Assembly: GCA_028293765.1 (NCBI GenBank) | Contig: JAQGOG010000210.1 | Coordinates: 46,814 to 110,813, forward strand | DNA length: 64,000 nucleotides | Origin: Gammaproteobacteria bacterium | GTDB lineage: Bacteria > Pseudomonadota > Gammaproteobacteria > Steroidobacterales > Steroidobacteraceae | Direction: 5' to 3' | Shown: piece after piece, positions 44,225 to 53,453 of the stretch | How positions within the stretch are numbered: the stretch's first letter is position 1 | How the letters are laid out: every line of letters begins with the position of its first letter | Notes under the pieces: model-generated | The model's input: the letters and a program-made list of their open reading frames with translations, nothing else | What the model was told of the DNA's origin: nothing | Database searches by the model: none | Made by a program: the position numbers and the translations under genes

Positions 44225-44842
44225 ATGAATGCCAGCCGGCCTGTGAACGGCTGCAGGCGTGTGCTGACGTCTCTCAATTGCGACGGATGGTTCGGAATCG
44301 GGCTCCTCGCGGCCTGCGCGTTGCTGCTCCTCCCGGAGCTTGCTGGCGACGCGGGTCGTGAGCTTCTGCGCTACGAGCGCAGCGGGCTGGCGGCGGGTCA
44401 GTGGTGGCGCCTGCTGACGGCCCACGTGGTTCACCTCGATCTCGAGCATGCTGCCCTCAACAGTCTCGGTCTCGTCCTGATGTGGGCATTGTTCGCCCGT
44501 GACTACAAACCGCGACAATGGCTGCTGATCGTGATCGGCGCTATCGCCGCAATCGACGCCGGGTTATGGCTCCGCGATTCGACAGTCGCCTGGTACGTCG
44601 GTTCCTCCGGTGTGCTTCACGGCGTAATGGCCGCTGGTACCCTGGCACATCTGCGGCGCCGCGATCCCGATGGCTGGATTCTTGCCGGCTTCATAGTGCT
44701 GAAACTGAGCTATGAGCAGTGGACCGGGGCTCTCCCGTTCGCGGATAGCGGCGCCGGTGTCGTGGTCGACGCTCACCTTTATGGAGCCCTTGCGGGCTTC
44801 GCCGTTGCCACATTCCTGAAACCTCGCGCTGAGCCGGTATAA
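44225..44842 (+). CDS. Rhombosortase-type rhomboid intramembrane serine protease
   Basis: A 205-residue membrane protein with about six transmembrane helices. The rhomboid catalytic pair is visible: Ser128 in GSSG and His184 in AHLYGALAG, plus the HxxxN-like HAALN on helix 2. The compact size and the GQWWRLLTAHVVHLD segment match the rhombosortase (RrtA-like) branch, which processes GlyGly-CTERM proteins exported by type II secretion. Its position, divergent from gspG by 77 bp, supports that role; substrates are not in this window. Confidence 0.75.
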   Translation: MNASRPVNGCRRVLTSLNCDGWFGIGLLAACALLLLPELAGDAGRELLRYERSGLAAGQWWRLLTAHVVHLDLEHAALNSLGLVLMWALFARDYKPRQWLLIVIGAIAAIDAGLWLRDSTVAWYVGSSGVLHGVMAAGTLAHLRRRDPDGWILAGFIVLKLSYEQWTGALPFADSGAGVVVDAHLYGALAGFAVATFLKPRAEPV

Positions 44843-44843
44843 T
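44838..44843 (+). promoter_or_regulatory. -10 element of a promoter for the fabD operon
   Basis: A perfect TATAAT lies at the very end of the rhombosortase gene, 85 bp before the fabD ATG. The best -35 candidates, TTCCTG (19-bp spacing) or TCCTGA (18-bp), are poor. Inference: a local promoter for fabD-fabG, since no fabH or plsX gene precedes fabD here. Confidence 0.45.
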
Positions 44844-44928
44844 CCGCCGGATTTTTTCCGGGCGACCGGGCCGGGCGCCTGCCACGGGCGGCGGTCGGGT
44901 TGACTCCCACGGTATACAGGAGCGTTTG

Positions 44929-45897
44929 ATGTCGTTTGGCTTCGTGTTTCCAGGGCAAGGCTCACAATCGATCGGCATGCTCGCCAAGCTCGCCGCGGCG
45001 GATACGACGGGCGCGAGCGGCGTCGTCCGCGCTACTTTTGACGAGGCCGGCGCGGTTCTGGGTTACGACCTGTGGAAGCTCCTGCAGGAAGGGCCGGAAG
45101 ATCAATTGAACGCGACCGAGCGAACGCAGCCCGCGATGCTCGTCGCGGGAGTTGCGACCTGGCGGTACTGGCGTGGATTGGGAGGGGACCTGCCGGTCGT
45201 CGTCTCCGGACACAGCCTCGGCGAGTTCACCGCTCTGGTATGTGCAGAAGCGCTGGAGTTTCGGACCGCTGTCGATCTCGTGCGCTTTCGCGGTCAGGTC
45301 ATGCAGGAAGCGGTACCCCTCGGCACGGGCGCGGTTGCCGCGATTCTCGGCCTCGACGAGGCGAAGCTCCAAGAAGCCTGCCAGGAGGCCGCGCAGGGCC
45401 GGGTGGTCGAGCCTGTCAATTTCAACGCGCCGGGGCAGGTGGTCATCGCGGGTCACAGCGACGCGGTGCAGCGCGCCATCGAAGCCGCTAAAGCCAGAGG
45501 CGCGAAACGAGCAGTACTGCTCCCGGTGAGTGTGCCAGTTCATAGCAGCTTGATGCGCGGGGCTGCGGACCGTCTCGCCGAACGGCTCAAAAACGTGGAA
45601 ATCCGTACACCGCGGGTTCGCTTCGTTAGCGCGGTGGACGCCGTGGTCCATGAGAAGCCCGCGGATATTCACGAGCTGCTCGCGCGGCAGCTGCCGAACC
45701 CGGTCCGCTGGTGGGACACGGTTCGCGCCCTTGCAAGCGGCGACATCGCGCAATTGATCGAATGTGGCCCTGGAAAGGTGCTGACGGGGCTGAACCGGCG
45801 CATCGAAAAGCGGCCAGGGCTGGAATTTCTCGCGCTGGAAGATCCGGCGTCGGTAGAGGCCGCGCTGGCGGCTACGCAGGGGGTGGTGAATGCTTAA
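44929..45897 (+). CDS. fabD: FabD, malonyl-CoA:ACP transacylase
   Basis: Loads malonyl groups onto acyl carrier protein for fatty acid synthesis, 322 residues. The nucleophile is Ser96 in GHSLGEF, preceded by the FVFPGQGSQ N-terminal signature and TERTQPAMLVAG. AGGAG lies six to seven bases before ATG 44929; a TTG immediately upstream is not needed. It overlaps fabG by eight bases. Confidence 0.96.
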   Translation: MSFGFVFPGQGSQSIGMLAKLAAADTTGASGVVRATFDEAGAVLGYDLWKLLQEGPEDQLNATERTQPAMLVAGVATWRYWRGLGGDLPVVVSGHSLGEFTALVCAEALEFRTAVDLVRFRGQVMQEAVPLGTGAVAAILGLDEAKLQEACQEAAQGRVVEPVNFNAPGQVVIAGHSDAVQRAIEAAKARGAKRAVLLPVSVPVHSSLMRGAADRLAERLKNVEIRTPRVRFVSAVDAVVHEKPADIHELLARQLPNPVRWWDTVRALASGDIAQLIECGPGKVLTGLNRRIEKRPGLEFLALEDPASVEAALAATQGVVNA

Positions 45898-46630
45898 AAA
45901 TGATGTGGCCCTCGTAACCGGCGCTTCGCGTGGTATTGGCCACGCGATTGCCCTCTCATTGGCGGGAGCGGGAGCGCGGGTAATCGGCACCTCTACGACG
46001 GCGGAGGGGGCCTCTAAGCTGACCGCGGCACTCGCGTCGCACGGATACAACGGTCGTGGGGCCGTGCTGGACGCGGGAAATCCGGCGTCCATCGATGCCC
46101 TCATGGTGGACCTCGACGCCGCGGACGAGATGCCGACCATCCTGATCAACAATGCCGCCATCACGCGCGACATGCTGCTCCTGCGGATGAAGCCCGACGA
46201 CTGGGACCAGGTCATTGCGACGAACCTGACGTCGGTATTCCGTCTCTCGAAGGCGTGCCTGCGCCGCATGATGAAAGAGCGGCGGGGTCGGATCATCAAT
46301 CTGACGTCCATCGTTGGCCTGACAGGTAACCCCGGCCAGGCCAATTACGCTGCGGCGAAAGCCGGTCTGCTGGGTTTTACCAAGTCGCTGGCCCGGGAAG
46401 TGGCCTCCCGCGGCATCACCGTCAATGCCGTCGCTCCCGGCTTCATCGACACCGATATGACGCGGGCGCTCACGGAAGAGCAGCGTGCGACTTTGCTGGC
46501 CCAGATCCCACTGGGGCGGCTTGGCAGTGCGGCCGATATCGCCGCTGCGGTGCTATTTCTTAGCTCAGCGCCGGCGAGCTACATCACGGGTGAGACACTG
46601 CACGTCAACGGCGGAATGTACATGGCCTAG
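45890..46630 (+). CDS. fabG: FabG, 3-oxoacyl-ACP reductase
   Basis: NADPH-dependent short-chain dehydrogenase (246 residues) for the first reduction of each elongation cycle. Cofactor motif TGASRGIG (10-17), NNAA (87-90) and the catalytic Ser140, Tyr153 and Lys157 (ANYAAAKAGL) are all present. It overlaps fabD and is followed by a 214-bp gap before acpP. Confidence 0.96.
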   Translation: MLKNDVALVTGASRGIGHAIALSLAGAGARVIGTSTTAEGASKLTAALASHGYNGRGAVLDAGNPASIDALMVDLDAADEMPTILINNAAITRDMLLLRMKPDDWDQVIATNLTSVFRLSKACLRRMMKERRGRIINLTSIVGLTGNPGQANYAAAKAGLLGFTKSLAREVASRGITVNAVAPGFIDTDMTRALTEEQRATLLAQIPLGRLGSAADIAAAVLFLSSAPASYITGETLHVNGGMYMA

Positions 46631-46735
46631 CAGACGTTGGATCAGCGCCACAAGGGACACTCGTGCGCCCCCGGCCGGGAACTGCGGAATTTCGGATTCG
46701 CGAGAAAAAACAATCACCTCGCAAAGCGCCTTCAG

Positions 46736-46764
46736 TGGCACCCGGGGGGGTGTTCCCCTACAAT
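46736..46764 (+). promoter_or_regulatory. Possible promoter for acpP
   Basis: TACAAT at 46759-46764 is one base from the -10 consensus; TGGCAC at 46736-46741 is a poor -35 at 17-bp spacing. A separate promoter fits the high expression usually needed for acyl carrier protein and the unusually long gap after fabG. Confidence 0.35.
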
Positions 46765-46844
46765 ACCGCGCCTTCGCCGCCGGCCCTTGCCGCAGCGGCG
46801 GGCACTCCAAGATTTTCTAAAGACTACAAAAGGACAATCCGCTA

Positions 46845-47087
46845 ATGAGCACAGTTGAGCAGCAGGTCAAGGCCATCGTTGCCGAGCAGCTGGGCGTCAA
46901 ACAGGAACAGGTCACGAACGACGCCTCGTTCGTGGACGATCTGGGGGCCGACTCGCTCGATACCGTCGAGCTGGTGATGGCTCTGGAAGAGGAATTCGAG
47001 ATCGAGATTCCTGATGAAGACGCTGAAAAGATCACCACGGTGCAGCAAGCCATCGAGTACATCAACGAGCGCCGCAACAAGGCCTGA
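46845..47087 (+). CDS. acpP: AcpP, acyl carrier protein
   Basis: Small acidic four-helix protein of 80 residues that carries growing acyl chains on a phosphopantetheine arm attached at Ser37 in [18 protein letters not shown]. The sequence is near-canonical along its length. It lies between fabG and fabF as in most Gammaproteobacteria. Confidence 0.98.
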   Translation: MSTVEQQVKAIVAEQLGVKQEQVTNDASFVDDLGADSLDTVELVMALEEEFEIEIPDEDAEKITTVQQAIEYINERRNKA

Positions 47088-47146
47088 TGCTTCGATTCGC
47101 ACCGCGCGGTCTTTTTCCATCTGTCGAGTCTTCATACAGGTAGCGT

Positions 47147-48394
47147 GTGAGTAAACGTCGTGTCGTCGTGACAGGCCTCGGCATCGTCTCTCCCGTGGGG
47201 AGCACGGTGAAATCGGCCTGGGAAACCATTCTGAGAGGGGAAAGCGGAATCGGCCCGATCACCCGCTTCGATGTCTCCGCATTCCCGGTACGCTTTGGCG
47301 GCGCGGTGCGCGACTTCGAGGTGAGCCAGTACATTTCGCCGAAGGACGCGCGCCGCATGGACGAGTTCATGCACTACGGCGTCGCCGCGGGAATGCAGGC
47401 GGTCGTGGACTCGGGCATCGACTTCACCAAAGTCGACACCAACCGCTGCGGAGCCGTCATGGGCGCCGGCATCGGCGGCCTGGGCACGATCGAAGAGGAA
47501 TACGGCGCTTATCTGAAGGCCGGCAGTCCGCGCAAGATCTCGCCGTTCTTCGTGCCGGCGACGATCGTCAACATGATCGCCGGCCATCTGTCGATAAAGT
47601 ACGGCCTCAAAGGGCCGAATCTCGGCGTCGTCACCGCATGTACGACGTCGACTCATGCCATCGGGCTCGGCATGCGGACCATTCAATACGGCGACGCCGA
47701 CATGATAGTTGCCGGCGGCGGCGAGATGGCGACGACAGTGTGCGGTCTCGGTAGCTTTGGCCAGGCGAAGGCACTCTCGACGCGCAATGACGCGCCCACC
47801 GAGGCGAGCCGCCCCTGGGACAAGGATCGCGACGGCTTCGTGCTCAGCGACGGCGGTGGTGCCGTGATCCTGGAAGAGCTCGAATTTGCACGCCGCCGCG
47901 GCGCGCATATCTATGCCGAGGTGGTTGGTTTCGGAATGAGCGGCGACGCTTACCACATCACTTCTCCGCCAGAGGATGGAGAGGGCGCTCGCCTCTCGAT
48001 GGCGAATGCGCTTGCGGACGCCTCGCTCAACCCTTCGGACCTGCAATACATCAATGCGCACGCAACCTCGACGCCGCTCGGTGACAGGGCGGAGACGATC
48101 GCGATGAAGCGTGCGTTCGGCGACCATGCGAAGCGCTTGGCGGTGAGCTCGACGAAGTCGATGACTGGGCATCTTCTCGGCGCGGCGGGTGTGATCGAGG
48201 CGATCTTCTCGATCCTAGCGATTCGCGACCAGGTCGCGCCCGCGACCATCAATTACCACACCCCGGATCCGGACTGCGATCTCGACTACGTGCCGAACAC
48301 GGCCCGCCAGATGAAGATCGAAACCGCGCTGTCGAACTCCTTCGGCTTCGGCGGTACCAACGGCTCGCTTATCTTCCGGCGTTTTAGCGGCTGA
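47147..48394 (+). CDS. fabF: FabF, 3-oxoacyl-ACP synthase II
   Basis: Condensing enzyme of fatty acid elongation, 415 residues. The thiolase-fold catalytic triad is Cys165 ([12 protein letters not shown]) with two histidines in [11 protein letters not shown] and [12 protein letters not shown]. It starts with a GTG ([17 protein letters not shown]) 59 bp after acpP. The glycine-rich C-terminus [14 protein letters not shown] is typical. Confidence 0.96.
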   Translation: MSKRRVVVTGLGIVSPVGSTVKSAWETILRGESGIGPITRFDVSAFPVRFGGAVRDFEVSQYISPKDARRMDEFMHYGVAAGMQAVVDSGIDFTKVDTNRCGAVMGAGIGGLGTIEEEYGAYLKAGSPRKISPFFVPATIVNMIAGHLSIKYGLKGPNLGVVTACTTSTHAIGLGMRTIQYGDADMIVAGGGEMATTVCGLGSFGQAKALSTRNDAPTEASRPWDKDRDGFVLSDGGGAVILEELEFARRRGAHIYAEVVGFGMSGDAYHITSPPEDGEGARLSMANALADASLNPSDLQYINAHATSTPLGDRAETIAMKRAFGDHAKRLAVSSTKSMTGHLLGAAGVIEAIFSILAIRDQVAPATINYHTPDPDCDLDYVPNTARQMKIETALSNSFGFGGTNGSLIFRRFSG

Positions 48395-48488
48395 CGCGAG
48401 GAGGCGCCCGGTGTGCGCGGCGCTAGTCCGTCCATTGAAAGTGGCCCACGGCCCTTCCGACCGCGGCCTCTCCGGTTGAGGCAAAGCC

Positions 48489-49892
48489 GTGACTTTCGCC
48501 TCAGCCGGACAGGCTGCCAGCAGACCAATCGTTCGCGAGCTCGGCGTCCCGCCTGCGGTACTGCGCCGTCTCGCGACGCGCTTTCCCGCGCGTTATCCCG
48601 TGTTGCTCGACAGCGCCGCCGACGGTCCGTTGAGCCGAACATCTGTCCTCGTCGCCGAGCCGCGGGCTGCTCTCTGGCTCGATGCTCAGGGGCGCCTCGG
48701 TGCGGAAGGCGTGGTACCCCAGGGAACAACCTTCCTGACTGCTCTGGAGAACTGGTGGCTGGCGGAGCGCGCGCCGGCAGCGGACACCGGGGGGGAGCTG
48801 CCCTTCACCGGCGGCTGGGCACTTTTCCTAAGCTATGAGATCGCGCAGGAGATAGAGCCGCGGCTCTCGTTACCGCGCGCAGGACTGCCATGGCAGGCGT
48901 TCGCACTGAGAACTCCATGCGCGCTGATCCACGATCGGGCGCGCGGCCGCGTCATCGCGGTCGCCGAAGCTGACTCGGTCGATATGCTCGACCGGCTCGA
49001 GGCCGACGCGCACCTGGTGGCGCTGCAGGTCGACTCCCCCGATGAAGGTTTCCGCGTCGAATCCGTGCGCGAAGAAGATCCCGACGCTTATCTCGAGCGG
49101 GTACGCCGCGGAAAGGAGTACGTTCGCGCCGGGGATATCTACCAGACAAACCTGTCGCGGCCGTGGCATGTCGAGCTCGGGCGCGACCCGGATGTCGCCG
49201 CACTCTACAATCGGCTGTGCACGACGAATCCGGCGCCCTTTGCGGCCCTTGCGCAGTGGCGTGGAGCAACGATTCTCAGTTCGTCGCCGGAGCGCCTGGT
49301 CCGTGTCGAGGGACGCCGCATAGATACTCGGCCCATTGCTGGAACTCGACCCCGCAGCCGGCGGCCCGGGGACGATATTGCGGAAATGACGGCTCTGGCC
49401 GCGCACCCGAAGGAGCGGGCGGAACACATCATGCTGATCGACCTCGAGCGCAATGACCTTGGCCGCGTGTGCGAGCCAGGCACCGTACTGGTGGATGAGC
49501 TCATGACTATTGAGTCCTACGCCCACGTCCATCACATCGTTTCAAACGTCAGCGGGCTGCTGCGCCCGGACGTCACTCCTGTCGAAGCGCTGCGTGCGGT
49601 ATTTCCGGGCGGCACCATTACCGGTTGCCCGAAATTCCGCTGCATGCAGATCATCGCGGCGCTCGAAGGGACGGGGCGCGGCGCCTACACGGGCTCGCTG
49701 GGTTATCTCAACCGCGACGGGACCATGGATCTCAACATTCTCATCCGCACCATGACACTGATGGGGCGGGAGATTGAGTTTCGTGCGGGGGCAGGCATCG
49801 TTTCGGACTCCGATCCGCAGCGTGAGCTGGAAGAAACGCGTGCCAAGGCGCGCGGCCTGCTGGCGGCTTTCGAGGTTACGCGTGGCGCGTGA
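48489..49892 (+). CDS. pabB: PabB, aminodeoxychorismate synthase component I
   Basis: Chorismate-utilising enzyme of 467 residues, making 4-amino-4-deoxychorismate for folate. The C-terminal chorismate-binding domain contains YQTNLSRPW, PIAGTRPRSRRPGDD, LIDLERNDLGRVCEPG, FPGGTITGCPKFRCMQII and GAGIVSDSDPQRELEET. TrpE is related and its PIAGTRPR motif is similar. The neighbouring pabC gene favours the folate assignment over anthranilate synthase. It starts 94 bp after fabF and overlaps pabC by 11 bases. Confidence 0.88.
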   Translation: MTFASAGQAASRPIVRELGVPPAVLRRLATRFPARYPVLLDSAADGPLSRTSVLVAEPRAALWLDAQGRLGAEGVVPQGTTFLTALENWWLAERAPAADTGGELPFTGGWALFLSYEIAQEIEPRLSLPRAGLPWQAFALRTPCALIHDRARGRVIAVAEADSVDMLDRLEADAHLVALQVDSPDEGFRVESVREEDPDAYLERVRRGKEYVRAGDIYQTNLSRPWHVELGRDPDVAALYNRLCTTNPAPFAALAQWRGATILSSSPERLVRVEGRRIDTRPIAGTRPRSRRPGDDIAEMTALAAHPKERAEHIMLIDLERNDLGRVCEPGTVLVDELMTIESYAHVHHIVSNVSGLLRPDVTPVEALRAVFPGGTITGCPKFRCMQIIAALEGTGRGAYTGSLGYLNRDGTMDLNILIRTMTLMGREIEFRAGAGIVSDSDPQRELEETRAKARGLLAAFEVTRGA

Positions 49893-50742
49893 GCGCTCGT
49901 CTGATCTGGAGGTGGTGCTGGTGAACGGCATCCCCGATCGACAGGTCGCGCCTCTCGATCGGGCTGTGCACTTCGGAGATGGGTTGTTCGAGACGATTGC
50001 GTGTCGCCGCGGCGGACCGCGTTTCCTGTCATTGCACCTCGAGCGACTGGAACTCGGTTGCGCGCGTTTGGGCATAGATCCCGGCAACCTCGACGACCTT
50101 CGCGGTGAGGTCCGGACACTGGCTCGGGAGGTCGACAGCGCGATTGTCAAAGTGCTCGTGACCCGGGGTACGGCTCTCGCCCGCGGCTACGGAGTCACCG
50201 GGCGCGAGAAGGCGACGCGGATCACATTTCGCTACGCATGGCCGCACGAAACTCCGTCAGCGTCGCAGGATGGCGTACAGGTTCGTACGGCCGCGATGCG
50301 GCTCGGCGAGAACCCGGCGCTCGCGGGACTCAAGCATTGCAACCGGCTGGAGCAGGTCCTGGCGCGCAGGGAATGGACGGATCCCGATATTTTGGAGGCT
50401 CTCCTGTTCAGCAGTTCAGACAGGCTGGTTTCGGGCACCATGAGTAATGTCTTTATCGTGGAAGGATCTCGCCTGCGTACTCCCCGTGTCGATCTGTGCG
50501 GCGTGGCGGGCGTGATGCGGCACGTGGTCCTGCGCGAAGCGGCGAATGCCGGCATTCCGGTAGAGGAGGCTGTGCTGAGCGCTGAGGATCTGCTGTCCGC
50601 CGACGAGTTGTTTTTGACGAATGCGAGAATTGGCATCTGGCCGGTGCGTGCGCTCGATGGGCGGCCGATCTCTCCGGGGCCGCTTACACGCCGACTGCAA
50701 CAACTCATCGCGCCGCTCCTCGAGGAGCCCGTCGATGCGTAG
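49882..50742 (+). CDS. pabC: PabC, aminodeoxychorismate lyase
   Basis: PLP fold-type IV lyase (286 residues) releasing pyruvate to give p-aminobenzoate. It carries VLVNGIPDRQVAPLDRAVHFGDGLFETIA near the N-terminus (split over 12-40), the PLP lysine in LKHCNRLEQVLAR and the SGTMSNVFIV phosphate loop. GTG 49882 is selected for a GAGG site seven bases upstream and for length; the frame runs further upstream into pabB. It overlaps mltG by eight bases. Confidence 0.9.
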   Translation: MARERSSDLEVVLVNGIPDRQVAPLDRAVHFGDGLFETIACRRGGPRFLSLHLERLELGCARLGIDPGNLDDLRGEVRTLAREVDSAIVKVLVTRGTALARGYGVTGREKATRITFRYAWPHETPSASQDGVQVRTAAMRLGENPALAGLKHCNRLEQVLARREWTDPDILEALLFSSSDRLVSGTMSNVFIVEGSRLRTPRVDLCGVAGVMRHVVLREAANAGIPVEEAVLSAEDLLSADELFLTNARIGIWPVRALDGRPISPGPLTRRLQQLIAPLLEEPVDA

Positions 50743-51832
50743 ATCTGCCTTCCCCATCTTGATGACTCGGGCGCACGGCCGCGCATTCGCGGTTGCGCTG
50801 GTGCTGATCCTGCTGGTCGCCGGCGCGGCAGCCGGCGGCTACTACTGGTTGCAATACGAATTTTACGCGCCCGGTCCCGCACAAGCGCCCGTTCGCATTC
50901 AAGTCGAACAGGGTGCCAGTGTTCGCGGCGTTCTCACCCAACTCGCGGGGCAGGGCGCCGTGACGAACGTTCGCGCGGTCGAGTTATACCTTCGCGTGCA
51001 TAGCCGTCGGCCTCGCGTGGAAATCGGGATGTACGAGATTCCGGCTGGCGCCAGCGCCGCGCAGATCATCGAGCTCTTCGAGCAAGGTCGGGTGGTCCTG
51101 GAGCAGCTCACGGTGACCGAAGGATCGACCTTCGCGGATTTTCGCCATGGACTGGATCATCATGCCGCCGTAGCTCATACGCTTGCCGGAAAGAGCGCCG
51201 CCGAGGTCATGGCCGCACTGGGGCACGCCGGCGAGAATGCGGAGGGACGTTTCTTTCCGGACACCTATCGGTTCGCGGCGAAAACGAAGGACCTCGAGGT
51301 TCTGGCGCTCGCCTACAACGCAATGCAGCGCCTCGTGGACACAGCGTGGCAGCAACGCAGCCCGGGCCTGCCTTTTGACACACCGTACCAGGCCGTCATT
51401 CTCGCCTCCATCGTCGAGAAGGAGACCGGGCTGGCAGCGGAGCGTCCGCGCATCGCCGGAGTGTTTGTTAGCCGCTTGCGTAAGGGGATGCGGCTGCAGT
51501 CGGATCCGACTGTGATCTATGGGCTCGGAGAGAGCTACGACGGCGATATCCGCACCCGGGATCTCGTCACCGATACGCCGTACAACACCTATACGCGCGC
51601 CGGCCTGCCACCCACTCCGATCGCTCTACCTGGGCGCGAGTCCGTGCTCGCGGCGGTACATCCGCAGGAAAACGGAGAGCTGTTTTTCGTCGCGACCGGC
51701 GCGGGCGATGGGGCTCATCATTTCTCGAAGACGCTCGAAGAGCATAATGCGGCAGTGAAAGACTATCTGACACGGTTGCGGCATCAGGGTACGGGGGCGC
51801 CGCGGGCCGCGGTCGCGCCGGGAGTCCGATGA
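50735..51832 (+). CDS. mltG: MltG, endolytic murein transglycosylase
   Basis: Inner-membrane anchored (FAVALVLILLVAGAAAGGYYW) glycan-strand terminase, 365 residues, of the YceG family. A LysM-like region is followed by the YceG catalytic domain, with the catalytic Glu likely in ASIVEKETGLAAERP and the conserved RLQSDPTVIYG and YNTYTRAGLPPTPI motifs. GAGGAG precedes ATG 50735. It overlaps tmk by four bases. Confidence 0.94.
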   Translation: MRRSAFPILMTRAHGRAFAVALVLILLVAGAAAGGYYWLQYEFYAPGPAQAPVRIQVEQGASVRGVLTQLAGQGAVTNVRAVELYLRVHSRRPRVEIGMYEIPAGASAAQIIELFEQGRVVLEQLTVTEGSTFADFRHGLDHHAAVAHTLAGKSAAEVMAALGHAGENAEGRFFPDTYRFAAKTKDLEVLALAYNAMQRLVDTAWQQRSPGLPFDTPYQAVILASIVEKETGLAAERPRIAGVFVSRLRKGMRLQSDPTVIYGLGESYDGDIRTRDLVTDTPYNTYTRAGLPPTPIALPGRESVLAAVHPQENGELFFVATGAGDGAHHFSKTLEEHNAAVKDYLTRLRHQGTGAPRAAVAPGVR

Positions 51833-52461
51833 GAGCGGGGCGCTTCATAACGCTCGAAGGAATCGAAGGCGCGGGAAAGTCGACCGTGGCCCGCATCGTG
51901 TGTGACTGGCTGGAGGCTCGCTCGATACCCGTGCGCCTCACGCGTGAGCCTGGCGGCACTCCGTTGGCGGAACGCGTTCGGCGGGTCGTTCTGGAACGTG
52001 GTGACGAGGGGCTTTCTCCGGTTACGGAGACGCTGCTCATGTTTTCCGCGCGCGGCATTCACGTCGAGAACTTGATTCGTCCGTCCCTGGCGCGGGGTGA
52101 ATGGGTCGTTTGCGACCGCTTCACGGACGCCACACGGGCGTATCAGGGAAGCGGCCGGGGAGTCGATGCCCAGTGGATCGAAGGACTCGCCTCTGCTGTG
52201 CATCGGGACCTGGTGCCGGATTGCACGCTGCTCCTCGACTTACCGCCGACTGTCGGTCTTGCGCGCGCCCGGCGGCGCTCAGGGCTAGCGGCGGATCGCT
52301 TCGAAGCGGAAGCTGAAGCGTTCTTCCATAAAGTGCGCGCGGGATATCTAGAGCTCGCGCGACGGGAGCCGCACAGGATCCGGGTCATCGATGCTGCGGC
52401 TGAGCTCGTGGGAGTAGAGCGGCAAGTGGTACACGTCCTGGAGGGCCTTCTGGAGCCATGA
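51829..52461 (+). CDS. tmk: Tmk, thymidylate kinase
   Basis: Phosphorylates dTMP to dTDP, 210 residues. The P-loop is EGIEGAGKST (10-19); the substrate motif is CDRFTDATRAYQGSGRG (DRF in place of the common DRY/DRF pair); the lid region is ARRRSGLAADRFEAE. ATGA overlaps with mltG and holB show tight translational chaining. Confidence 0.96.
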   Translation: MRAGRFITLEGIEGAGKSTVARIVCDWLEARSIPVRLTREPGGTPLAERVRRVVLERGDEGLSPVTETLLMFSARGIHVENLIRPSLARGEWVVCDRFTDATRAYQGSGRGVDAQWIEGLASAVHRDLVPDCTLLLDLPPTVGLARARRRSGLAADRFEAEAEAFFHKVRAGYLELARREPHRIRVIDAAAELVGVERQVVHVLEGLLEP

Positions 52462-53453
52462 CACCGCCGTGGATCAGCACTGAAATGGTCACGCTGGCCG
52501 CCGCGTACGCGGCCGGCAGGCTCCCCCACGCGTTGCTGCTTCACGAAGCACCCGGCGCTGGGGGTGACTGGCTTGCGAAGTGGACCGCCCAGCTGGTCCT
52601 ATGCCAACGCGTGACAGACGCGCCGTGTGGGTCATGCGCGGGCTGCCGCGGCGTCGCGACGTCCCAGCACCCCGATCTCATCGTCCTTCAGCCGATCGAG
52701 GAGTCGCGCCAGATCCGCATTGAGCAGGTGCGCGAGCTTTCGGAGGAGCTGTCCCTTACGAGCCACCAGGGCGGCTACAAAGTTGCGATACTCACGCCCG
52801 CAGACGCTCTCAATCGTTTTGCAGCCAACGCCTTGCTGAAGACACTTGAGGAGCCTCCTCAGCGGACCCTTTTGATGCTGGTGGTGACACAGCCGTCGCG
52901 GCTGCCAGCAACGATTCTGAGCCGGTGCCAACGGGTGCGCATACGGGCGCCTGATCGTCAGGGGGCCGTCTCCTGGCTCGAGACGACTCGTGGGCCGGGC
53001 GATTGGAACGCGGTGCTGGATGCCCTGGGCGAGGCCCCCATGCTCGCCGCTGACGTCGATCCCGCAGCCGTGGTGCAGGTAGGAGCAGAGGTGCGGAGGG
53101 CGCTGGACGAAGCTAGCACCGGCAGCGCCGATCCGGTGGCGACCGCAGAGCGGTGGGTGCGCTCGGAGTTGCCCTTGCGGCTGCGGTGTATTGAGAATTG
53201 GCTCACGGAACGGATCCGGGGGCACTACGAGGGTGACAGCTTTTTTACAAAAGTGGGCGCTGGCCCCTACTTGCCAGGAGCGAATGCAGTCTTGAATATG
53301 GGCGAACTCTTCGAGCTGGTGGATGGCGTGCGGGAGCTCAAGTCGGCGCTCGAAACGCCGATCAATCGGGGGTTGGCGCTCGAGGCCCTTCTGAGGCGCT
53401 TCGTGCCCGGCCGCGGCGCCATCGCGGCGCCCGCACCTTCCGGGCGGAGATGA
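52458..53453 (+). CDS. holB: HolB, DNA polymerase III delta-prime subunit
   Basis: Clamp-loader subunit of 331 residues. The N-terminal AAA+ domain lacks a working P-loop, as usual for delta-prime. The zinc cysteines appear in CQRVTDAPCGSCAGCRG, and the SRC motif is SRCQRVRI at about residue 155. It overlaps tmk and the PilZ gene by ATGA junctions. Confidence 0.93.
   Translation: MTPPWISTEMVTLAAAYAAGRLPHALLLHEAPGAGGDWLAKWTAQLVLCQRVTDAPCGSCAGCRGVATSQHPDLIVLQPIEESRQIRIEQVRELSEELSLTSHQGGYKVAILTPADALNRFAANALLKTLEEPPQRTLLMLVVTQPSRLPATILSRCQRVRIRAPDRQGAVSWLETTRGPGDWNAVLDALGEAPMLAADVDPAAVVQVGAEVRRALDEASTGSADPVATAERWVRSELPLRLRCIENWLTERIRGHYEGDSFFTKVGAGPYLPGANAVLNMGELFELVDGVRELKSALETPINRGLALEALLRRFVPGRGAIAAPAPSGRR

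Noticed and set aside
44962..46344. Minus-strand open frame (460 codons) opposite fabD and fabG
   Set aside because: Both plus-strand genes carry full catalytic motifs; the antisense frame shows none.
46731..46764. TGGCAC upstream of acpP as a sigma54 -24 element
   Set aside because: No TTGC/TGC -12 element at the required spacing; a sigma70 reading fits better, weakly.
48489..49892. Annotation as anthranilate synthase TrpE
   Set aside because: Motifs allow it, but direct linkage and overlap with pabC, in a gene order known for folate synthesis, favour PabB.
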